From NCBI GenBank assembly GCA_021798135.1, contig JAJZYI010000094.1, forward strand, positions 1-11,324: DNA of 11,324 bases, given 5' to 3'. Shown piece after piece: positions 1 to 7,195 of the stretch (position 1 is the first letter of the stretch; each line of letters begins with the position of its first letter). The DNA is from Actinomycetes bacterium. Its GTDB lineage: Bacteria; Actinomycetota; Acidimicrobiia; Acidimicrobiales; UBA8190. Made by a program: the position numbers and the translations under genes. The notes under the pieces are model-generated. The model did not search any database. It had not been told where the DNA came from and saw nothing but the letters and a program-made list of their open reading frames with translations.

Positions 1-607
1 CGCGCTGGGAGAGCGCGTAGGCGAGCGCGGTGGTCGCGGCCGCGCTCGGCGGCGCCGTGGTGGCGGTTTGGCCGTAGCGGGCGGCGAGGCCGAGGACCTC
101 GGTGACGTAGCTCTGGCTGTGGTTGTAGTCCCAGACCGCCTGGGTGAGGTTGGCGTCGTTGCGCCCGCCATCGGCACACAGCATCCGCGCCGCGGCGTAG
201 GCGGCGTCGGTCGGGTCGTACGGGCTCGGCGGGTTGGCTCCGCCGGGTGGGACCGGGGTGTCGTAGGCGGCAAACGTCGCCCCCAGCATCTGTAGGGGCC
301 CCATCGCTCCGGAAGCGTTTTGGCCGGCCGAGACGCCCGGGAGGGTGGACTGGCCGTTGTCGGACTCGACGGTGCCGATGGCGGCGAGCACGGTCCACGA
401 CAGCCCCGGGCAGGTGGCGGCGGCTCGTTGGTAGAGGGCGAGGTAGGCGGCGGGGACATTGGAGAGCGCGTCGGCGCTCGGGGCGGTTGCGGCCCCGGTG
501 CCCCCGAGCAGGCCGCCGAGGGCGCCGCCAGCCGCCGCCGCGGCGAGGACGACGAGCAGGGCGAGGCCGGCCGCCCCCGCCGCGAGGGGCCGCCCGAGGC
601 CGCTCAT
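1..607 (-). CDS. VirB1-like lytic transglycosylase, 3' end beyond the window
   Basis: Partial gene: 202 codons are visible and the frame is still open at base 1. Residues 11-36 are a hydrophobic Ala/Leu/Gly stretch after a short basic start, so the protein is secreted or membrane-anchored. Residues about 52-180 read as a lysozyme-like lytic transglycosylase domain: the likely catalytic Glu is in TVESDNGQS (E81), followed by GAMGPLQM (100-107) and the DYNHSQSY motif (160-168). In conjugation systems such enzymes (VirB1 type) cut peptidoglycan locally so the channel can pass the wall. The last visible residues (about 190-202, TTALAYALSQR) resemble the helix that precedes the GxPYxWGG core of NlpC/P60 peptidases, so a second wall-hydrolase domain beyond the edge is my inference. 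The ATG lies within the stop of the preceding gene (ATGA), so it is translationally coupled. Confidence 0.85.
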   Translation of the reverse strand, partial: MSGLGRPLAAGAAGLALLVVLAAAAAGGALGGLLGGTGAATAPSADALSNVPAAYLALYQRAAATCPGLSWTVLAAIGTVESDNGQSTLPGVSAGQNASGAMGPLQMLGATFAAYDTPVPPGGANPPSPYDPTDAAYAAARMLCADGGRNDANLTQAVWDYNHSQSYVTEVLGLAARYGQTATTAPPSAAATTALAYALSQR

Positions 608-1530
608 CGCCGGGTCGTCGCCCGACTCGAGGCGGGAAGGTCGATGAGCCGGCGGCGGTGCTCGGTGTCGATGGTGAGCCAGACCGGCCCGGCGGGACCG
701 GTGCCGAGAGCGGTGGCCAGCTCGGCGGTGGCGGTGGCGACGACGACCTGTGTTGGGCGCTCGGCGAGGAGGCGGCGGAGGTGGGCTTCTCGGGCGGTGG
801 TGGGCAGCCAGAAGCACACGGGGTGGCCAGGCCCGCCGGCGGCGGCGAGGTCGGCGTAGTCGGCGATCTTGGCGGCGACCCGGGCCAGGGGTTCTGAGCC
901 GGTGTCGTGTTCCACGAAGAAGCCGACCTGGCGACCGTGCTCGGCCCAGACGCCGCGGGCGTCGGGGCGGACCAGCTCGCCGTAGTGCTCGGCGCAGCGC
1001 CGCTCGGACCACCACGAGACGAGTGCCGTAGCGGGCTCGGTGCGGGCCTGGGCGCCGAGCGCGCAGAAGAAGCCGTTCACGCCGAGCAGGTGGGCGAGGC
1101 GGGGGCTGGCGGCGAGACGCAGCGCCCGGCGTCGCAGCTCGGCCGGCCGTGGCGGGTCTGCGCCGCGACCTGCGGCCGCGAGGGCGGCACCCGCCGGGCC
1201 GAGGGTGTAGTGCCAGGCCTCCGATCCGACCAGGGCGTGCCAGCGGAACCGGTCGAGGACCCCGAGGCGGGTGAGGCGCAGCAGGCGCCGTTGGGCGACG
1301 TCGAGGCCGGGGAAGCAGAGCTGGGCGAGCTGGGTGGTGGTGAGCACCTGGTGCTCGGCGAGGACCGAGACGCAGAACCGGTCTCGCTCGGTGAGCGAAC
1401 CGACGACGCCGAGAAGATCGGCACGGCCAGCCCGGGCGACGACCGACGGCGATGCGGAGGCGGCGGGGTCGCCGCCACGCCGTGATGAAGCGGAAGGGTA
1501 CGGAGTTGTCCTCTCGAGTCGGGGTCTCAT
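604..1530 (-). CDS. Replication-relaxation family protein
   Basis: 308 residues. After a basic Ser/Ala-rich N-terminus comes a winged-helix-like region (about 45-100: SLTERDRFCVSVLAEHQVLTT, then LCFPGLDVAQRRLLRLTRLGVLDRF), then an alpha/beta region with WWSERRCAEHYGELVRPDARGVW and FFVEHDTGSEPL (about 190-230). This order matches the replication-relaxation family found on actinobacterial plasmids and integrative elements. The E-x-D-x-G-x-E cluster in FFVEHDTGSEPL is reminiscent of a metal-dependent nuclease-like fold, but no activity can be claimed from sequence alone. Its biochemical role is poorly known; an accessory DNA-processing function at the transfer or replication origin is inferred from context. 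Start ATG overlaps the coupling ATPase stop (ATGA), with GAGG four bases upstream. No relaxase is visible in the window, so this is the only candidate DNA-processing protein here besides the ATPase. Confidence 0.8.
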   Translation of the reverse strand: MRPRLERTTPYPSASSRRGGDPAASASPSVVARAGRADLLGVVGSLTERDRFCVSVLAEHQVLTTTQLAQLCFPGLDVAQRRLLRLTRLGVLDRFRWHALVGSEAWHYTLGPAGAALAAAGRGADPPRPAELRRRALRLAASPRLAHLLGVNGFFCALGAQARTEPATALVSWWSERRCAEHYGELVRPDARGVWAEHGRQVGFFVEHDTGSEPLARVAAKIADYADLAAAGGPGHPVCFWLPTTAREAHLRRLLAERPTQVVVATATAELATALGTGPAGPVWLTIDTEHRRRLIDLPASSRATTRR

Positions 1531-3125
1531 CGGACCTCGGGGAAACGGCCGCTGACGTGGTGCTTCGTGCCCTCGGGGGTGCCGGTCTCGGTGCCGGTCT
1601 CTGAGACGGGGAGCGAGACCGGCAGGGAGACCGGCAGGGAAACCGGCACGGAGACCGACTCGCCTGTCCCCTTGAACCCAGTCCCGCCGGCAGCCTCACC
1701 AGGGTCGGTGTCTTCGTCGGTGTCGGTGTCGGGGGTCCAGCGGCGGGCCAGGCGCTCGGCGTGGCGGGCCTGGGCGTCGCGGCCGCGGCGGCGGGCGGCA
1801 GCCCGCAGCGCCCCGGTGTAGTCGGTGCCGATGCCGGGGACGGGCCGGGTGGCGAGGGTGAAGCCGGTGGTGTCGCGTCCGTCGACTACGAGGCGGACCG
1901 CGGCCTGGTAGCGGTCGAGGTGGCACAGGTCGGCTTGGGTCAGGTACGGCCCGACGTGGCGGGCGAGGGTGCGGGCGTCGTCGGGGCTGGTGGTGAAGAA
2001 GACCTTGTTGCGGGCATTCGCCGCGACGCCGTCGGCGAGCTCTTTTCCGAGCTGGCCCAGGTGCTGGTGGGCGAGGGTCAGAGCGAGGTGGTAGCCCCGG
2101 GCCTCGGCGAGCACGTCGTCCACCGAGCCCGGCAGGTGCAAGAAGTTGTGGCATTCGTCGACGTAGACCGCGGCGTCGAGACGGGAGGGCTCTGGCTGGG
2201 CGGCCCGGGCGGTGGCGGCCTGCCAGATCCCCGCCAAGAGCAGCGAGCCGACGAGGCGGCAGGTGTCGTCGCCGAGGACGCCCTTGGGGAGCCGGGCGAG
2301 CAGGATCCCCCCGTCGAGGACACTGGCGAGGGAGAAGGTGCTTTGCGCCGAGCCGAGCAGGTCGGCGGCGAAGCGGCGGGTGAGCACGGCCCGGAGCTTG
2401 TTCATGACCGGGCCGATCACCTGAGCCTGGCCGGGCCCCGACAGCCCGTCGTACCAGGACCAGAACCCCCCCAGGCCGGCCGGGTCCGAGAGCCCCTTGG
2501 TGAGGGTCGCCCGGTAGCGGGGGTTGGCGAGGAGGAGCGGGACATGCGCGAGGGTGGTGCCGGGCCGTCTGGTCAAAGTGAGACACGCCGAGCGCAGCAC
2601 GTCTTCGGTACGCGGCCCCCAGTAGGCGGCATAGAGGCGGTGGAACACCCCGACCAAGTGGTCGACGACCAGCTCAGGGTCCCGGCCGGTCACCTCCAAG
2701 ACGTTCAAGGCGGCCGGGGCTGCCTGCTCGGCCGGGTCGAGCAGCACCAGGCGGGCCCCGGCCGATTCGGGGAGGCGGGCCAGCACGTCGGTGACGAGGT
2801 CGCCTTTGGGGTCCAAGACGACCACGCCCCGCCCGGCGGTCGCGTCGGCGAGGATCAGGTTGACGAGCAGGGTGGACTTGCCCGACCCGGTGGCGCCCAT
2901 GACGTGGGTGTGGTGGCGGGCGTCGGCCACCTTCAGCGCGACGGCACGGCGCGCCCCGGCGTCGGAGACCCCGAGCGTCTTGGGCCGCGCTCGTCCGGGG
3001 TGGTCGGGCGGGAAGAGGCGCAGCGGCGCCGGCCTGCGGTCTTCGTGTCGGAGGGGGTCGGTTTCCCCGCTGGCTACGCCGGTGGCGGGCGTGGGGTCGC
3101 TGCGGTGGGGGTGTTGGTCAGTCAT
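1527..3125 (-). CDS. Type IV coupling protein ATPase (VirD4/TraD-like), soluble half
   Basis: 532 residues. Walker A GATGSGKST is at 77-85 and Walker B AAVYVDECHNF at 318-328. Other conserved features are VVVLDPKGDLV (101-111), the QSTFSLASVLDGG region (261-273) and LALTLAHQHLGQL (347-359). This is the hexameric ATPase that recruits DNA, or a relaxase-DNA complex, to the secretion channel. There is no N-terminal membrane segment; the usual membrane part appears to be supplied by the gene immediately upstream (3118-4290), with which it overlaps by eight bases. I chose the ATG at 3125 because GAGG sits six bases before it and residues upstream of it in this frame are only a shadow of the neighbour. 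The acidic, Thr/Asp-rich tail (464-476) and a VSLP/ETGT repeat (490-516) follow the core and look disordered; they could contact relaxosome or channel partners (inference). Confidence 0.9.
   Translation of the reverse strand: MTDQHPHRSDPTPATGVASGETDPLRHEDRRPAPLRLFPPDHPGRARPKTLGVSDAGARRAVALKVADARHHTHVMGATGSGKSTLLVNLILADATAGRGVVVLDPKGDLVTDVLARLPESAGARLVLLDPAEQAAPAALNVLEVTGRDPELVVDHLVGVFHRLYAAYWGPRTEDVLRSACLTLTRRPGTTLAHVPLLLANPRYRATLTKGLSDPAGLGGFWSWYDGLSGPGQAQVIGPVMNKLRAVLTRRFAADLLGSAQSTFSLASVLDGGILLARLPKGVLGDDTCRLVGSLLLAGIWQAATARAAQPEPSRLDAAVYVDECHNFLHLPGSVDDVLAEARGYHLALTLAHQHLGQLGKELADGVAANARNKVFFTTSPDDARTLARHVGPYLTQADLCHLDRYQAAVRLVVDGRDTTGFTLATRPVPGIGTDYTGALRAAARRRGRDAQARHAERLARRWTPDTDTDEDTDPGEAAGGTGFKGTGESVSVPVSLPVSLPVSLPVSETGTETGTPEGTKHHVSGRFPEVR
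1581..1635. repeat. Long imperfect inverted repeat near the 3' end of the coupling ATPase gene
   Basis: Arms 1581-1601 and 1615-1635 are reverse complements over 21 bases except for two adjacent central mismatches, with a 13-base loop (1602-1614). In the mRNA this would be a very GC-rich hairpin about 50 bases before the coupling ATPase stop. No T-run follows, so it is not a classical intrinsic terminator. It may slow ribosomes, protect an RNA end, or simply result from the tandem VSLP and ETGT codons using complementary bases. Confidence 0.65.
1599..1658 (-). repeat. 12-base tandem repeat inside the coupling ATPase tail
   Basis: On the plus strand four clear 12-base units of the type CAGGGAGACCGG lie at 1611-1622, 1623-1634, 1635-1646 and 1647-1658, and a degenerate unit precedes them at 1599-1610. 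On the coding strand they encode a (PVSL)n-type peptide. Being in frame and a multiple of three, unit gain or loss would change tail length without breaking the gene. Confidence 0.8.
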
Positions 3126-4290
3126 GGGCGACCTCGGCGGGCGGGGCGACGTGGCGGGCGGGGGCGGCGGGCAGGCCGTAGCCGGCGGGCTCGGCCGGCA
3201 GGTGGGCCAGGGCGGCGAGCTCAGGCAGAGAACAGAGGAATCCCGAGCGCAGCCGCCGGCAGGCGATGTGGCGGCCACCTCGGGCGAGGCGGCGGGCGAC
3301 GAGGTGGTTGCGCCCGGCGAACAGGCCGAGGCCGGCCGCGATCTCGCGGGCTTTGGCCCGCCGCCACCGCCGAGCTTGGCGCCTCGGGCCGGGCGGGCCG
3401 GTGAGCCCGTAGCGGACGGCGACCACGAAGTGCGGCGCGGCGGTGACCTTGGCGGTGATGTCACGCACGTCGGCCAACGCCAGCGGGTCGGGTGCCCCGC
3501 CGACTCCGGTGGTCCCTGGGTGGTGGTGGACCAGGTCGAGGACCCGGCCGGTCCGCGTGGTGGGCTGGCCGCGCCGGCGGGCCCAGGCGGCCCTGTGGGC
3601 CCGGGCGACCAGCCGGCCCGGGGCGGGGCGGGCGAGGACCTGGAACAGCACACTGCCGCCTTCGGCTGTGGCGAGGGCGCCGAGGAGCCCGCGCAGCGGG
3701 TCGCCGCCGGTGTGCTCGGTGCCAAGCGGCAGCCAGTCGGGGTAGGCGGGTCGGGCCCGGCCGCCCGAGACCCGGGTCCCGGAGGGAAGGGCTGGCGGGG
3801 CGCTGAGGTTGGCCCGGGCGCCGGGCCATGCCGACTCGACGGCGCCCGCCACGCCGTCGAGGGGAAGGGTCGCCGACACCCACAGGCCGATCCGGAGCCC
3901 TTCGGGGCCGGCGTGGCACTCGAAGGCGACCGGCGGGCGCAGGCCCGTCAGGCTGCGGCGCGCCGCGAGGAGCGGGGCGAGCATCCGCCACAGGGCGGTG
4001 CCACCGGCCGGGTCGGGCTCGGCTGGCGGGGCGATGGCCACCCACCGGCCGTGGCGACCCTGCCAGGCCCGGGTCGCGGCGGCGGCCAGCCACCATCCGG
4101 CCACCACAACGCCAACAACCGCGGCGAGCGGCCAGAAGTGCGCCAGGCCGGCGAGGGTGTGGGCCAGGTGGTGGGCGATCCGGGCCTCGGTGGCGCCGGG
4201 ACGGGCCAGCCAGCGGGCGAACGGCCCGTTCGGCGCCGGGACGGTCGGCGCCGGGACCGTAGGTGGTGGCACGGTGGGGGTGGTGGGCAT
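3118..4290 (-). CDS. Membrane protein resembling the N-terminal half of a coupling protein
   Basis: 390 residues. A Pro/Thr/Val repeat (TVPAPTVPAP, 11-20) precedes one clear membrane segment (about 52-72). Residues about 95-165 form an alpha/beta unit (VAFECHAGPEGLRIGLWVSA, 121-140), and the C-terminal part ends in SLPELAALAHLP (354-365). That ending resembles the linker that, in many Gram-positive and actinobacterial conjugative DNA transfer proteins, joins a membrane N-terminal region to the ATPase. Here the ATPase is the next gene, overlapping by eight bases (ATGACTGA), so the two products probably act as one split coupling protein. No ATPase motif occurs in this protein. The start is supported by AAGGAG at 4302-4307, about nine bases from the ATG. 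Family assignment rests on pattern and context, not on a search. Confidence 0.65.
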   Translation of the reverse strand: MPTTPTVPPPTVPAPTVPAPNGPFARWLARPGATEARIAHHLAHTLAGLAHFWPLAAVVGVVVAGWWLAAAATRAWQGRHGRWVAIAPPAEPDPAGGTALWRMLAPLLAARRSLTGLRPPVAFECHAGPEGLRIGLWVSATLPLDGVAGAVESAWPGARANLSAPPALPSGTRVSGGRARPAYPDWLPLGTEHTGGDPLRGLLGALATAEGGSVLFQVLARPAPGRLVARAHRAAWARRRGQPTTRTGRVLDLVHHHPGTTGVGGAPDPLALADVRDITAKVTAAPHFVVAVRYGLTGPPGPRRQARRWRRAKAREIAAGLGLFAGRNHLVARRLARGGRHIACRRLRSGFLCSLPELAALAHLPAEPAGYGLPAAPARHVAPPAEVAHD

Positions 4291-4370
4291 TGGGCGTTAC
4301 TCCTTGCGGTCAGTCAGGGGTGGGTGGCTGCGTTCAGGCGAACGGCACGGGGCGGCGGCGCGCGGGGCTC
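4291..4370 (-). promoter_or_regulatory. Intergenic gap with a strong ribosome binding site (4302-4307)
   Basis: This 80-base gap is one of only two places in the transfer operon where genes do not overlap. The minus strand carries AAGGAG about nine bases before the ATG at 4290, which fixes that start. I see no convincing promoter or terminator here. The gap may simply allow independent translation of the coupling-protein pair. Confidence 0.6.
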
Positions 4371-6155
4371 TCACAGGTCGAGGTCGTCACCGTCGTCGGG
4401 GTCCTCGACGCGGGCGAGCTCCGCGGGGTCGGTGGTGACGAGGTCGTGCTCGGCCGGGCTGGCAACCGCACAGAACCCGACGCGCTCATGCGCCGCGGTG
4501 GAAAGCAGCCCCTCGCCGCGGCGGGCCGAGACCAAGAAGGCCCGCTCACCGTCGGAGAGGCCGAAGGCGTCGCCGACCGCCTCGATGGCCTGGGGGGCCT
4601 GGCGCAGCAGGATCTGGGTGGCAGCGTTGGCGACCACGGCCTGGCCGAGGTCGCTGCCCAACAGGTCGGCGGCGTCCTGGGTGACGACGGTGAGCCCGGC
4701 CCAGTGCTTGCGGGCCGACTTGGCCGCCTTGAACAAGAACTTGGCGCCTTCTGGGTCGCGCATGAGCAGCCACGCCTCGTCGACCACCACCAGACGCCGC
4801 TTGCGGTTGGCGGGGTCGGCGACGCGGCGCCAGACGGCGTCGAGGGTGAGAAGGGTGCCGGCGGCCTTGAGCTCGTCGGGCAGGTCCCGCAGCGAGATGA
4901 CGACCAGGTGGCCCTCGGGGCGCGTCGTGGTCGGCCCGCAGAACAGCTGGCGGTAGCTGCCGGTCGTGAACGGGGCGAGGCGGGCCGACAGTGTCGTGGC
5001 TGCCAGGTCGGGATCGGCCTCGAGCGCCCTGGTGAGGTCGGCGAGGGTCGGGGCAGGCCGGGCGTGGGTGCGCGGATCGGCGCTGATCCCGACCGAGGCG
5101 TAGGCGGCAAGGACCCCCCGATCGAGCGCGGCGGTGGCGGCCGGGTCGGGCTTCTCACCGAGCAGCACCGCGACCAAGGTGTGGACGAACAGGGCCCGCC
5201 GCGTGAGAGGGTCGGGGCCGGGGGCGAGGTCGAAGGGATTGAGCCGCACCCCCGGCGCCCCGAGGTGCAGGTAGGCACCGCCGACCGCGTGGGCCAAGCG
5301 GCGGTACTCGTCTTCGGGGTCGACGACGAACACCTCGACGCCGTCATACAGCGACCGCAGCGCTTCGAGCTTGGCCAGGTAGCTCTTCCCCGCCCCCGAG
5401 CGGGCCAGGACGACCGAGTTGTGGTTGTCGAGCGCGAAGCGGTCCCAGCACACGATCCCCGACCCGGTGACCGTCGTGCCGTAGAGGACGCCGCCGGCGC
5501 CGGCGAGGTCGACGCCGGAGAAGGGGAAGGCGGCGGAGAGGGCGTCGGTGTCGAGGGTCCGGCGCATCGACAGGTTGTCGATCCCGACCGGGAGCGTGGT
5601 GACAAAGCCCTGCAGGCTGCGGAAGGTGGCCGGCACCGCGTCGAGCAGGAGCGAGGAGACGAGGGCTTTCACCCGGGCGCACTCGGCCTCCAAGGCGTCG
5701 GGGTCGGTTGCGTGGACGGTCAGGTACAACCCGAGGCGGAACAGCTTCGCCTGACCCCGGGCCAGGCGGGACGACAGCTCGGCCGCGTCCTCCGCGGCGA
5801 CCTCGATCCCGGGGTCGGCGAGGCGCCCCTTGGCGGCGTCGACGCGGCGTGCGGACTCGAGGCGTGCCTGCTGGCGGCGCAGGCGCTCGGCGGCGAGGTC
5901 GTTGCGCATCGGCTCGACGTGCAACGACACGTCGAGACGGCCGGGGTGCTCGAAGAGCGGGGCGAGCCAGCCGTAGCCGACCTCGCGGGGGTAGCCGACC
6001 ACGGCGAAGGACCGGCACACCCCGTCGCCGACCACGAGGTGGCGGGGGCGGACCACGACCGCATGCGGGCCGAGCAGTCCGCCCCCCTCGCTGGCAACGG
6101 CTGCGGCGGGTTGGGTGGCGTGGCGGCGGGTGACGTGGCGATGGCGAACGGTCAT
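4371..6155 (-). CDS. VirB4-like type IV secretion ATPase
   Basis: 594 residues. Walker A is in ARSGAGKSYLAK (251-262), followed by VEVFVVDPEDEYRRL (273-287), NPFDL (306-310), Walker B LVVVDEAWLLM (455-465) and GLTVVTQDAADLL (487-499). The N-terminal 240 residues include a helical, Arg/Ala/Glu-rich section (84-140) and the RLGLYLTVHATD strand region that typifies VirB4 proteins. These ATPases sit at the inner face of the channel and power pilus assembly and substrate transfer. The start at 6155 is preferred over longer frames: GGAG lies seven bases upstream, and ATG overlaps the preceding stop as ATGA. The order PrgI-like then VirB4-like matches the usual VirB3-VirB4 pairing. The C-terminus is acidic (DPDDGDDLDL). 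All ATPase motifs are intact. Confidence 0.93.
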   Translation of the reverse strand: MTVRHRHVTRRHATQPAAAVASEGGGLLGPHAVVVRPRHLVVGDGVCRSFAVVGYPREVGYGWLAPLFEHPGRLDVSLHVEPMRNDLAAERLRRQQARLESARRVDAAKGRLADPGIEVAAEDAAELSSRLARGQAKLFRLGLYLTVHATDPDALEAECARVKALVSSLLLDAVPATFRSLQGFVTTLPVGIDNLSMRRTLDTDALSAAFPFSGVDLAGAGGVLYGTTVTGSGIVCWDRFALDNHNSVVLARSGAGKSYLAKLEALRSLYDGVEVFVVDPEDEYRRLAHAVGGAYLHLGAPGVRLNPFDLAPGPDPLTRRALFVHTLVAVLLGEKPDPAATAALDRGVLAAYASVGISADPRTHARPAPTLADLTRALEADPDLAATTLSARLAPFTTGSYRQLFCGPTTTRPEGHLVVISLRDLPDELKAAGTLLTLDAVWRRVADPANRKRRLVVVDEAWLLMRDPEGAKFLFKAAKSARKHWAGLTVVTQDAADLLGSDLGQAVVANAATQILLRQAPQAIEAVGDAFGLSDGERAFLVSARRGEGLLSTAAHERVGFCAVASPAEHDLVTTDPAELARVEDPDDGDDLDL

Positions 6156-7195
6156 GGAGCGGCTCCGGGTTTCTCGATCTCGGCGATGTCGACCACGTTG
6201 GCGGCCGACGCAGCGCTGGCAGGCTTGGCGGCGCCGTCGTGGGTGATGGCTCGCCCGGTGACCAGCGCGTCGGGGGGCGACAAGCCCGGCGGGCGGGGCG
6301 GCGCCCATGGGTCGAACGCGCCGTGGAGCGCGGCCGTGGCCGCCGCGGTGTCGAGGACCCGGAGGGCGATGCCGGCGGCAGCGAGCGACGTGGCGGCGTC
6401 CGCGCCACGGCGGCGCAGCCGGGCGGGGGCGTCGGGGCCGCCGGTCGGGTCACGGAGCACCACCAGCACCCGGCGGGCGAGCAGGTCCCGGCTCGCCGCC
6501 AGATCCTCCACGAACGCGGCGTGGGCCAGCGCGGCGGCCTCCAAGGCGGGGTGGGCCAGCCCGCCCGCCTGGGCGCGCAGCTCAGCCACCCGGGCGCCCA
6601 GGTCGACCGGCTCCGAGCGCACCACCACCTGGAGGGGGGCGGCCAGGCTGTTCAGGTAGCGGCCGAAGGCGACGACCAGGGCGTGCTGTTCGGCCGGGGT
6701 GCGCAGCGAGAAGCTCACCGTCTGGGCCTCAGCTACCAGCGCCACCCCGTGCGCCCCGAGGTCCACAGTGCCGTCGTCGCCGACCGAGCGCGGCGGGAGG
6801 CGCAGCGGGGCAGGCGGCCGAGACGAGTCGCGTCCCGCCCATGCCGGGGCTGGGGTCACGCCCTCGGGGGCAGGGACGAGCCGGCGCGGCGCCCTCGCCT
6901 GGCGGAGCGCGAGCACAAGCAGCCGGTCGAAGCCGAGCCCGTCACGGCGCCCCAACGCCAGCGCGAACGCCCCGAGGACGACCGGCGCGCCGACCGCCGC
7001 GAAGAGAGGAAGGGGCAGGTGGTGGCGGGCCAGGGCGTAGGCCGCCCACAGGCCGAGGGCGGGGACAGCCAGGATGGCGAGCTGGCGGGCGGTGAGCCCG
7101 AGGAGGATCTTGTCGGGCCGGTCCACATCGGCGGTGATCTGCACCCGGTTCTCGCTCTCGGCGCGGTGACCGGACGTGGTGGGGCGGCCGGTCAT
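6152..7195 (-). CDS. PrgI/VirB3-like membrane protein with a TraC-like C-terminal domain
   Basis: 347 residues. The N-terminus has the PrgI-type pattern: VQITADVDRPDKILLGLTARQ (18-38), then two membrane segments (about 39-56 and 61-82), followed by LGFDRLLVLALRQARAPRR (87-105). PrgI corresponds to VirB3, the small channel protein that works with VirB4. Unlike simple PrgI proteins of about 100 residues, this one continues with a linker (106-145) and a soluble domain whose AEAQTVSFSLRTPAEQHALV and FGRYLNSLAAPLQVVVRSE stretches resemble the N-terminal domain of VirB4/TraC-type proteins. The tail is Ala/Pro-rich. The start at 7195 overlaps the TrbL-like stop as ATGA. The fused layout recalls longer actinobacterial PrgI-containing proteins, so it may be a lineage trait rather than a unique fusion. 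Confidence 0.8.
   Translation of the reverse strand: MTGRPTTSGHRAESENRVQITADVDRPDKILLGLTARQLAILAVPALGLWAAYALARHHLPLPLFAAVGAPVVLGAFALALGRRDGLGFDRLLVLALRQARAPRRLVPAPEGVTPAPAWAGRDSSRPPAPLRLPPRSVGDDGTVDLGAHGVALVAEAQTVSFSLRTPAEQHALVVAFGRYLNSLAAPLQVVVRSEPVDLGARVAELRAQAGGLAHPALEAAALAHAAFVEDLAASRDLLARRVLVVLRDPTGGPDAPARLRRRGADAATSLAAAGIALRVLDTAAATAALHGAFDPWAPPRPPGLSPPDALVTGRAITHDGAAKPASAASAANVVDIAEIEKPGAAP

Noticed and set aside
1581..1635. Intrinsic terminator within the coupling ATPase gene
   Set aside because: The hairpin is long but is followed by no T-run on either strand and lies inside an open coding region.
1761..3404. Plus-strand open frame of 547 codons opposite the coupling ATPase
   Set aside because: Antisense of a gene with clear Walker A and Walker B motifs; no ribosome binding site or domain.
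3126..3725. 200-codon N-terminal extension of the coupling ATPase
   Set aside because: It overlaps the upstream membrane-protein gene in another frame and is Ser/Pro/Arg-rich shadow; the ATG at 3125 has a good ribosome binding site.
2791..4956. Plus-strand open frame of 721 codons across the coupling-protein genes
   Set aside because: Gly/Pro/Arg-rich shadow translation without domain logic, running across two well-supported minus-strand genes.
4263..6659. Plus-strand open frame of 798 codons opposite the VirB4-like and PrgI-like genes
   Set aside because: It is antisense to genes with intact ATPase and membrane motifs; long stop-free antisense frames are expected at this GC content, and its translation shows no recognisable domain.
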